Shown: one piece after another, positions 9,901-16,389 of the stretch
Numbering within the stretch: position 1 is the first letter of the stretch
How the letters are laid out: every line of letters begins with the position of its first letter
NCBI RefSeq assembly: GCF_026891035.1
Contig: NZ_JAPTGG010000013.1
Span: 1-64,000, forward strand
Length of the DNA stretch: 64,000 nt
Source: Dasania phycosphaerae
GTDB taxonomy: Bacteria > Pseudomonadota > Gammaproteobacteria > Pseudomonadales > Dasaniaceae
Direction: 5' to 3'
Translations under genes and position numbers: made by a program
The notes under the pieces: model-generated
Told to the model about the DNA's origin: nothing
What the model saw: only the letters and a program-made list of their open reading frames with translations
Databases searched by the model: none

Positions 9901-10358
9901 AGGTCTTCGTAGCAGCAAAGCTGGACCGTGAAGTAGGGTTTGAGAGTTTTCGATAACTTGGTATCCCAAACCTCATAGTGGTATTCGCCAAGACGGCTTT
10001 CCCCTGGAACTTTAACCAGAAAATCAGCGAAGCCTTTGAATGCTCCTCGACTCAGGCAAGCTTGAAATATGACCTCTGCGCCAGACTCCATCGCAGTAAC
10101 CGTCGCGGTTTCCTTATCAGGCGAAGAACTGATGTCTGCGACATTAAGTCCTTGAGCAATGAACGCCTCTAAAACCGCTTTTTCATGCTCACCGCCTTTC
10201 TCCTGAAGCATGGCCATCATGCCATCGCCTGGATCTCGCTCTGGAATTTGATCGGGAGCAACAATGGCTAAATGCTCCATCCATGAAGCAAATGGACTCT
10301 CCATGAAGAGGGTTAGATCGGATGGAGAATACATTAACGTTCCGTGTTGGATATACAT
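6924..10358 (-). CDS. RecB-like nuclease/RNase H-like/SF1 helicase fusion (TM0106 family type)
   Basis: A 1,144-residue multidomain enzyme. The N-terminus has a RecB-type PD-(D/E)XK core (EVWDTKLSK near residue 130). A DEDD/RNase H-like exonuclease segment follows, with FDIEGFP near 318 and DYNIDDCNST near 485, and there is a helix-hairpin-helix-like stretch around 255-275. The C-terminal third is a superfamily 1 helicase: Walker A GPPGAGKTYTG near 757, motif II VDEAGQ near 866, motif III GDQMQLGQP, motif V DKFQGQEAPVV and motif VI NVAISRAQS. It should unwind and degrade DNA or RNA-DNA. It starts 6 bp after the nuclease gene, with GGGAG about 8 bases upstream, and overlaps the PHP-ATPase gene by 8 bp. 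Inferred to act in defence with its neighbours. Confidence 0.88.
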   Translation of the reverse strand: MYIQHGTLMYSPSDLTLFMESPFASWMEHLAIVAPDQIPERDPGDGMMAMLQEKGGEHEKAVLEAFIAQGLNVADISSSPDKETATVTAMESGAEVIFQACLSRGAFKGFADFLVKVPGESRLGEYHYEVWDTKLSKTLKPYFTVQLCCYEDLLEGIQGRRSQDFVVVLGDGQRERLRTDDYFHYYLSIRDAFLNAHNNFEVSQRPDPADSKSWGNWETYAKQLLKEADHPSQVATITRSQIKKLSAVGIKTMAELANTELERVPGISVAVFQKLKAQAKIQKASEGRETPLFEVLVPEQGKKQGFSLLPPHSDLDVFFDIEGFPLVDGGLEYLWGNTYFDESGERQFKDFWAHTPEEERRSFKEFIEWVYARWQADPQMHIYHYANYEIAACRKLMSRYGICEYEVDQLLRNEVFVDLYKIVKSGLLIGEPKYSIKNVEHLYRGKRQTEVGTGGDSVVVYENWRQNPDGLTWQTSKILNDIRDYNIDDCNSTQELVEWLRERQAEHGIPYLGRTEVVEPDVPEEITDRTRLRDTLLEKAESTKDSDSITSSVTENLAWSLEFHRRESKPVFWRLFDRLGLTEIDLIDDLDCLAACERSGAEPFKPSSRARNLAYEYQFNPNQEFKLANTTSFYVLGEENDKGERLKVTLLPEYTNLGEGIITVQAKAEPPSIITLVPDEYVRPDPIPQSIEALAKEYDAGSLSQCAIVDFLKRDFPRIKGLQPGQPIASSHNPKERLTQIVQAIASLDNSYLPIQGPPGAGKTYTGKHVIAELLRQGKRVGISSNSHKAINNLLVGTARYCMDQGIEAFFGCTKDTDDEIQALGISVLQNKDIASYTRQACVIGTTAWGFSRDDLQGQFDYLFVDEAGQVSVANLIAMSRATSNIILMGDQMQLGQPAQGTHPGESGLSTLDYLLHHTPTISEDRGVFLETTYRMHSAVNRFISEAIYEGKLHSHPDNDKQIITVPIGYTGAINKEAGVIFIPVEHEGNTQASDEEVEAIQHAVQDILGREFCDKGGKRRPIGWDDMLFVAPYNFQVNKIREALGPNAKVGSVDKFQGQEAPVVFFSMCASDANDSPRGMDFLFDKNRINVAISRAQSLAIIIGNSRLAESTANSTDQQNKINTFCQLVSFGGNNYKKENTYG

Positions 10359-10364
10359 TCGCTC

Positions 10365-11417
10365 TTACTCCCGCTCGATACTGATGTTCTTTTCAGGGTA
10401 CTTTGCACTAAGCAGATCCACCGCCTCCAGCGTTCTTACCCCCCACTGATTGGTCATGGCATAGGTCTTACCGTCAATGTGAAATAGTTCCTCCTGCTTG
10501 CAGAAATAACGCTTGGTCTTCGGTAGCTTGCCCCCGGTATCGAGCGTCATTAACTGTTCTGCGAATTGCTCTTCATCAAGTGAGCCATCAAAGCAAACGA
10601 AGAGATTCCCTTTTCGCCAGCTAATAATATCCGCGACCTCTTCTGGCTTGGCTCCACCCTGGATGACTTCACTCACCAGTTGGTACATAAGATTACGCTT
10701 ATTCAAACCGTGGTGGTCACGCCCTCCAATCGAGAGAGTGAATTTTGAGAAATCGCGAGATGACGTTCTGGACTGCTGCTCTTTCTGCTTCTTCTGTCTC
10801 ACCTGGACCTGAAATTGTTCGGTCTCAGGTAAAGGGATAACCTGCTGAATGTCCAACAAGATTCGTTGCCCGTCGTAGAAGGGCTCCATCTTGACGCAAC
10901 GAATATCAATTCCCTTGTCGTTAAGCCATAGCACCGCACTGGTAAGCTCTTTAGAAAACTCGGCTGATGCCAGAACAATCCGGACATCCTGTGCAAAAGA
11001 GTCCTCATCTGGCTCTTCCCAGTCGAGGAACTCAAGGATTCTTTGCTGAGCATCTTCTTCCGATCCGATACTGGTCAGGAAGGACTTGTGGGCCTCAACA
11101 ACCTGGTCAAAGGTCATAGTTGAGATCATCGCACTATAGCGAATAGCCTGGAGCTCCATATGCCCACCGTCTTCAGTGCGCTTCAGCTCAATAACAACCA
11201 GATTGGCTTCTTTGTCGATGCAAAGCAGATCAATCCGCCTCCGGCTTACGTCCCAATCGCCGAACTCTTCCGCAATCACCATTGTCTGGTCGGAAATGAT
11301 CTCGATCTGGTCTCTCAACAGTCGCTGAATATCCTGCCGCTCACGGATACCCCGGTCAGCAAAGGTTGTTTTCTGTAGGCGTTTAATACCAGTATCGCTC
11401 AATTCATAAATTGGCAT
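10365..11417 (-). CDS. PD-(D/E)XK nuclease-domain protein (NucS/DUF91-like)
   Basis: A 350-residue protein. Residues about 58-80 hold RRRIDLLCID followed by VVIELKRTEDG, the D-(X)n-E-X-K core of PD-(D/E)XK nucleases of the NucS/DUF91 type. A Gln-containing helix follows (MELQAIRYSAMIS), as is common in this fold. The remaining 200 residues are less typical, with a basic hinge (QVRQKKQKEQQSRTSSRD) near 225 and a C-terminal domain that may bind DNA. The gene starts 9 bp after the Argonaute gene and ends 6 bp before the helicase, so the three are almost certainly co-translated. It may supply DNA cleavage for the operon; the target is unknown. Confidence 0.8.
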   Translation of the reverse strand: MPIYELSDTGIKRLQKTTFADRGIRERQDIQRLLRDQIEIISDQTMVIAEEFGDWDVSRRRIDLLCIDKEANLVVIELKRTEDGGHMELQAIRYSAMISTMTFDQVVEAHKSFLTSIGSEEDAQQRILEFLDWEEPDEDSFAQDVRIVLASAEFSKELTSAVLWLNDKGIDIRCVKMEPFYDGQRILLDIQQVIPLPETEQFQVQVRQKKQKEQQSRTSSRDFSKFTLSIGGRDHHGLNKRNLMYQLVSEVIQGGAKPEEVADIISWRKGNLFVCFDGSLDEEQFAEQLMTLDTGGKLPKTKRYFCKQEELFHIDGKTYAMTNQWGVRTLEAVDLLSAKYPEKNISIERE

Positions 11418-11426
11418 GGGACTCCC

Positions 11427-12869
11427 TCACATGTAGAAGCTATAACTGACTTGCGGCTTCTCGTTAGCCTCAACATACTTCATGATTTCACCAACTTTCC
11501 GCGAGCATTCCAGTGTGATCGGATACCGTCCGTCAAATTGCGTGTTGTTCCAGTTCATCTTGGTAAGCCCGAGTACTTCTTCACATAAATCTTCCAACGA
11601 AGAGTCGTGTTCAAAAGCTCTGATTTCCAGTGGAGACGGAACATACATCCCCGGATAGGTCTTGTAAAAATTGACCGCACCTTTTGTATAGAGAATGGCC
11701 TTGCTTTCCGATAGTGATAGCAATGTTCCCCTCACAGGGGGATACTGTTCGTAGCTGTAGAGACGGACTTTGGACTCCATAATGGTTACGAAGTCTTTCA
11801 TTCGTATACCCTTGCTTTCTATTGCCCTGGTAAAACCCCGTATCTCTTCTTCCCGGAAGTTGCTGGACTTGTGAATGACAATCCGTGCAGGCATTTGCAT
11901 CAAAGCGTGGTCATACTCATTTAAAGCGTTCATTAACAACTCGAACGCTTGCTCCTCGTTCATGTACGGTCGGCGGTCTCTTTTATCCAACTGAACAGGA
12001 GCTCCCCTGAGAATTACGCCATGTCCAAACTCATCAAAGACCTGCGCCAAACTGGTTGATACGGTCTCATTGTCACGACTTTTATAAAATCCAATTCCGA
12101 CATAGCAAGTCTTAGGCTTATGTGTTTCCTCCACCAATCGCCACGGAATTGTTTTGTTCCCCTTGTAGTAAAGGGCTGTACAAAAATTCCACGCTCTCGT
12201 CGCATCATCCTGTTGTCCCTTATTACCGGTATCAATGGACAATGACTTCTCTAAAACAAGCTGTAGCGGCTTACCCAAATGCATAGTCTTCGCTTTCAGT
12301 AGTCGGCGGAAGTTATGCTCTAATGAGTTCTTGGATTTGTCATCGTTCGAGTCGCCATCATAGTTTTCTGGATCTTCATCCTTTCCCTTCTCCTTGGTCA
12401 GCGCATCGAACATATCATTTGGGATAACGCAAATAATGACATCCACAGGCCGATGCTCGGCAAGAAACCGGATTTGATCGAAGTAAAGGTCAACACATAC
12501 CTTGACTCGCTCTTCCCTGGATTGAATTTTCAGCGTTTTGTTTAGCTCTGACTTCTGGATTGTTCTGGTTAGAGTCGGTCCATACAGAAATTTTGCATAG
12601 AAACCGTGATGCTGCGTGAATCCCCCAAACCCTCTGAACAGATTGGAATATTTTGACTCCTTCCCCTCTATTCCTTCTTGGCATTTTGCTATCCAGAGAT
12701 CTAACAAATCGACACCTTCCCCGCGTCCAACGATTCCCAGTCTCAACTCGCTTTGCCGGAATTCATCGTTTTTGTCATATACGCCAAGGGTTTCAATGCC
12801 TGCTTTTGGACAGATGTGTGTTCCATTGGCAAACTCCAGCTTCGGCTCCTCAAGAATCTTAATTTGCAT
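11427..12869 (-). CDS. short prokaryotic Argonaute (MID-PIWI)
   Basis: A 480-residue protein with the length and motifs of short pAgos, which keep only MID and PIWI domains. MID-region features include LRRLLKAKTMHLGKPLQLVL. PIWI features are RAWNFCTALYYKG with IPWRL near residue 225, the strand CYVGIGFYKSRD near 255 and ARIVIHKSSNFREEE near 325. The strand that in catalytic Argonautes carries the first Asp (GxD) reads GIGF, so slicing is predicted to be lost, as is usual for short pAgos that instead activate a partner effector. I chose the ATG at 12869, which has GGAGGA about 7 bases upstream and overlaps the APAZ gene by 11 bp. It probably binds a guide and target and works with the SMEK-APAZ protein. 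Confidence 0.85.
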   Translation of the reverse strand: MQIKILEEPKLEFANGTHICPKAGIETLGVYDKNDEFRQSELRLGIVGRGEGVDLLDLWIAKCQEGIEGKESKYSNLFRGFGGFTQHHGFYAKFLYGPTLTRTIQKSELNKTLKIQSREERVKVCVDLYFDQIRFLAEHRPVDVIICVIPNDMFDALTKEKGKDEDPENYDGDSNDDKSKNSLEHNFRRLLKAKTMHLGKPLQLVLEKSLSIDTGNKGQQDDATRAWNFCTALYYKGNKTIPWRLVEETHKPKTCYVGIGFYKSRDNETVSTSLAQVFDEFGHGVILRGAPVQLDKRDRRPYMNEEQAFELLMNALNEYDHALMQMPARIVIHKSSNFREEEIRGFTRAIESKGIRMKDFVTIMESKVRLYSYEQYPPVRGTLLSLSESKAILYTKGAVNFYKTYPGMYVPSPLEIRAFEHDSSLEDLCEEVLGLTKMNWNNTQFDGRYPITLECSRKVGEIMKYVEANEKPQVSYSFYM

Positions 12870-14280
12870 TGGCTTCCTCCTCTTCCAACACTTCTTCCAG
12901 CTCGTCGTTTTCTTCGAGTGATATGTTGGACAAACATTGGAATTCGACCAATTCGCCAAATGAGATCAAATCGTTATCATTACGGCTATTAGCAAGGAAA
13001 TACCCGATGAATCTAACTTGATCTCTAACGGAATTGTTATGCTCAAGACGCTTCTGCTTTGAGAGAAGATCATCATGGAATCGATTGCGCTTATACAGAT
13101 TCCATGTGTAGTACCAGCTAGGGGTAACAGTGGCATACCACTGTGAGTCAACATCAATGAATGAGATGTCAAATGCCAAGTGCTTGAAGAAGGCTACTTT
13201 TGTTGGGTCTTTCGTCTGGTACTTCTTTTCAAAAACTCTTCTTCGTGAGAGCTTTTTACCAACCCATTCTTCCCTTCTCTGATCAGAGTCTTTTTCATCA
13301 GGCAAAAAGTAAAATTGATTTTGTTGCTTACTCCAATTTACATTGAACGCATGAAGCTGATCTCGGAGTGTATCCTTCATCAGATACTTGAATAGATTCT
13401 GATATTCAACGAGTTCATGTTGTGAAATATCTTCCGTCGTGAGCTCTTCGATACTTCCAACGTCTACTATGGATCTGAAAGCCGACTCACGCTCCATGTC
13501 ATAGAACGTGAAAATGCGATTCTCAAATATCGCCCAGCCATGACAATCTAACCCAGCGAGCTGTAAAGCCAGTCTCACCAATAGATGCTTGTTAGGGCGT
13601 CTCCCGTTGTAGTTTAAATCGCGCTTGGCCGCTGCAATTGTGCTTTCTTCGTCGATGCACAATTCGGCTACATACAATTCCTTTGGAGGTGTAATCTCAA
13701 TGAGATTTGAAACTAAGATATACGGAGCATTCTCGGGCGCGTTTAACTCTTTGACCGATGCTTCTACATCTCCTAGTATCGTGCGAAACTCCTGCAACAT
13801 TCTCTCTTGTGCTGGCAATCGTAACCCGGTTATTTGAGTCAAAATATCGCCAGGATCAATGATGTGCTCCTTTGCATCAAAGCGTATTTCATCACCAATG
13901 ACGTTATCAATCGCATCCTGAGAGTAGCTTTTCTGCTTAGAACGCAGCGTGAATATATAGAGCTCGTCAAAGGCATTCTTGTAATTGCGTTTCTTAAACT
14001 GCTCCAAGGTCGATTTGACCTTCTCAATGTCTGTGGACGAGGTTACTTGGAAGGCAACCCGGTCCTGCTCATCTCCTAAATCAATGCCGGGAAAATTCTT
14101 GTGTTTTCTATTAAGATTCACAAGATTCGGGCACTGGTATACCTCCTTCAGGATAGGTATCCAGGCATCTTCAGAAATCAGGTTAACATCAAGCCTTCCT
14201 TGCTTCGTTGCCAGATCAATCTCGGTTATCAGTCTGCTGACAACTTCTCGTAATTGATTTTCGATTTCAACCTGTTTCAT
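12859..14280 (-). CDS. SMEK-APAZ protein, predicted effector partner of the short Argonaute
   Basis: A 473-residue protein. Residues 1-115 match the SMEK domain: LISEDAW, PNLVNLNRKHKNFPGIDLGD and VAFQVTSS, followed by EKVKSTLEQFKKRNY. Asp67 and Gln78 sit where a D-(X)n-Q-X-K nuclease core would, but the usual Lys is replaced (QVT). Residues about 330-473 have APAZ features: QNQFYFLP, the strand pair QWYATVTPSWYYTWNLY near 380-395, and KQKRLEHNNSVRDQVRFI. APAZ domains dock short pAgos, and the N-terminal domain is the effector. I chose the ATG at 14280, since the upstream extension only repeats brxL coding sequence. It starts 40 bp after brxL and ends inside the Argonaute start. I do not recall a characterised SMEK-APAZ system. 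Confidence 0.8.
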   Translation of the reverse strand: MKQVEIENQLREVVSRLITEIDLATKQGRLDVNLISEDAWIPILKEVYQCPNLVNLNRKHKNFPGIDLGDEQDRVAFQVTSSTDIEKVKSTLEQFKKRNYKNAFDELYIFTLRSKQKSYSQDAIDNVIGDEIRFDAKEHIIDPGDILTQITGLRLPAQERMLQEFRTILGDVEASVKELNAPENAPYILVSNLIEITPPKELYVAELCIDEESTIAAAKRDLNYNGRRPNKHLLVRLALQLAGLDCHGWAIFENRIFTFYDMERESAFRSIVDVGSIEELTTEDISQHELVEYQNLFKYLMKDTLRDQLHAFNVNWSKQQNQFYFLPDEKDSDQRREEWVGKKLSRRRVFEKKYQTKDPTKVAFFKHLAFDISFIDVDSQWYATVTPSWYYTWNLYKRNRFHDDLLSKQKRLEHNNSVRDQVRFIGYFLANSRNDNDLISFGELVEFQCLSNISLEENDELEEVLEEEEANAN

Positions 14281-14320
14281 GAACGTCCTTCTAACCCTGA
14301 TTTCATTTCGATGCTTTTCA

Positions 14321-16369
14321 TTAATCCACCCCAAGCGCCTTAAACACCGCATCAACCGGATCGGCATAGAAGCTGGTCTGGAACTTGGTAAACAGTTCAG
14401 CCGGAATTGTTGGGATGTCTGCTGCACTGCTCATTGGCAAGGCCACTTTCTTGGCCCCTGCATCAAAAGCGACCTGGAGACACTCAGCGAGGCTTTCTAC
14501 CGGCGTAACGGAACCGCCGAGACTCATATCCCCCAGCACCACCATCTGGTTCTGAAGAGGCTTACCAAGGAGGCCTGACGCAAATGCAACGAGGCTGGAG
14601 AGCGCCAGGTGACTAAATGGCCCCGTGTTCTGAAGCTCAACTGCGTGCAAATGGAAGTCATGTTCTCCCACTTTACTCCCACCGCTGATCCTGGATGCGT
14701 TCGCCTTGAAGTAATCAAAGGCAATCTTCACCTGCTCTTTAGCTGCACTGGAGTTCCATAGCCCGGATGTGGCCAACTTGCCGGAGCCCTTGGTAACCTG
14801 AAGTTCCAGCCGGTATAAACCAGGCATCCCTTTGTTGCTGAGACCAATGGTGTGAAGGAATCCAGGCTTACCAGGGCCTTCTGGGATCAGGCCACCGCCA
14901 CCCTGCTCCTTGACTGATACGAAATGCTCTTCCAGCGAGTCATTGTCGATGTAACTGAAGTGGACATCGTAGAACTCCATACCACCAATCTTTTTGAGTT
15001 GTTCCTTCACCCGACGTCGAACCTGAAGGGCATATTCCAGGCACTGGCGAACATCCTCTTTCTCGAACTGTCCATGCGGGAATAGCAATTTCAGTAGACC
15101 AGAAACTGTCTTGCGTACCGCGATCACATCACGCTGGTTCAGGTTGTTCCCCAGCTTGAAGTATTTCTCGATAGCATCTGCGAAGCTGCGTTTGCGCATC
15201 TCCCGATAGAACTCTGCCAGGTAGTCAACAATCAATCCGTAACGGTTGGTGAAAAATTCTGGGCGCATTTTGGGGATTTCCCAGCCTGGGATGTAGGCAT
15301 GGAAACGGTCAAAGAAAGCGGAGTCGATCATGGCATCCGGAAATGGTGCCAGCAGATGACTTGTTTTCACTAAGGACTCAACACTCTGGTTGATGTTGCC
15401 CACAAACACCATAGAGGCGGAAGCTTCCATCTGTTCACGGCCTCGGGCAAAGGAACCAGAGGCCATATAGTCCTTCATGATCTGGACACCATCTTTGTCC
15501 TTGAAGGAGATCCCGGCCACCTCATCGAAGGCAACCAAGTCCCAAAGCCCGACCAGACCAATTCGGCGTGAACTCATGTTGTAAAACAGGTTGGCCACGG
15601 TCGTTTGGCCGCCAGACACCAAAATGCTGTTAGGGGAGCATTCCTTGTAAATATGGCTTTTACCTGTCCCGCGTGGACCCAACTCACAGACGTTGTAGTT
15701 GTTCTCAACGAATGGAATCATCCGGGCCAGAATGTGCCATTGCACATCGACACCTAACGCCGCTGGCTCCATACCAACTGACCGTATCAAACACTCGCGC
15801 CACTGGTCCGTTGTCAAAGCAGCTCTCCCCTGGAAGAGCTCGTCCATATTCATGTTCGGCATCTGGATTGGCTTGAGCAGTGTTACTCCAAAAGGCGAAC
15901 CGGTCTGCCCTTCCTCGTGGTAATAACTCAAAGTGGCAATGACCCAGATACCACCCACCAGCAGCTTCTCGTACTCTTTGACGATCCCAGACGAAATTTC
16001 AGCGTCCTTAATACCCAGATTGCTGAAAGAGGCCTCATACTTATCCTTGCGCTCATTCAGTTTCACGGTTACCCGGTCGATGACTTTAAAGGTGCCGCGC
16101 TCTTTGACCAGAGACTTAACCTTTTCGGCCTCATCAGGACGAACGTAATTCTCAGCCAACACGGTTTTGACGTTGTTCAGCCCTTGCTCGATGATGTCTG
16201 GATCATCTGACGCGCAGTACATGCCAAGCAGGTATTCGAGCACATAGACAGGGACATTCGCCCCTTCCTTAATGAGCTTGGTGAGATCCTTGCGAACCAC
16301 ACGACCCGCAAAGTGCTCATTCAGCAGTTGATCTAATTCTTTATCGTTAGCGGATTCCATACTCGGCAC
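14321..16369 (-). CDS. brxL: BREX protein BrxL (Lon-like AAA+ protein)
   Basis: A 682-residue protein with an N-terminal BrxL domain, an AAA+ core (Walker A GPRGTGKSH near residue 235, Walker B WDLVAFDEVAG near 285, NINQSVESL sensor region) and a C-terminal Lon-protease-like fold (LALSSLVAFASGLLGKPL, MVVLGDMSLGGSVTPVESLA, GAKKVALPMSSAADIP). The Lon catalytic Ser is not obvious, fitting work on BrxL as a DNA-binding AAA+ machine rather than a confirmed protease. BrxL is needed for phage exclusion in type I BREX. It lies 20 bp after pglZ. Family assignment is very secure. Confidence 0.95.
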   Translation of the reverse strand: MPSMESANDKELDQLLNEHFAGRVVRKDLTKLIKEGANVPVYVLEYLLGMYCASDDPDIIEQGLNNVKTVLAENYVRPDEAEKVKSLVKERGTFKVIDRVTVKLNERKDKYEASFSNLGIKDAEISSGIVKEYEKLLVGGIWVIATLSYYHEEGQTGSPFGVTLLKPIQMPNMNMDELFQGRAALTTDQWRECLIRSVGMEPAALGVDVQWHILARMIPFVENNYNVCELGPRGTGKSHIYKECSPNSILVSGGQTTVANLFYNMSSRRIGLVGLWDLVAFDEVAGISFKDKDGVQIMKDYMASGSFARGREQMEASASMVFVGNINQSVESLVKTSHLLAPFPDAMIDSAFFDRFHAYIPGWEIPKMRPEFFTNRYGLIVDYLAEFYREMRKRSFADAIEKYFKLGNNLNQRDVIAVRKTVSGLLKLLFPHGQFEKEDVRQCLEYALQVRRRVKEQLKKIGGMEFYDVHFSYIDNDSLEEHFVSVKEQGGGGLIPEGPGKPGFLHTIGLSNKGMPGLYRLELQVTKGSGKLATSGLWNSSAAKEQVKIAFDYFKANASRISGGSKVGEHDFHLHAVELQNTGPFSHLALSSLVAFASGLLGKPLQNQMVVLGDMSLGGSVTPVESLAECLQVAFDAGAKKVALPMSSAADIPTIPAELFTKFQTSFYADPVDAVFKALGVD

Positions 16370-16389
16370 GCTCTATCGTCAATTCGTGG

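Noticed and set aside
12870..12959. N-terminal extension of the Argonaute protein from 12959
   Set aside because: The extra 30 residues are the APAZ gene in another frame; the ATG at 12869 has a strong GGAGGA site.
14281..14427. N-terminal extension of the SMEK-APAZ protein
   Set aside because: The extension overlaps the end of brxL in another frame, and the SMEK domain begins immediately after the ATG at 14280.
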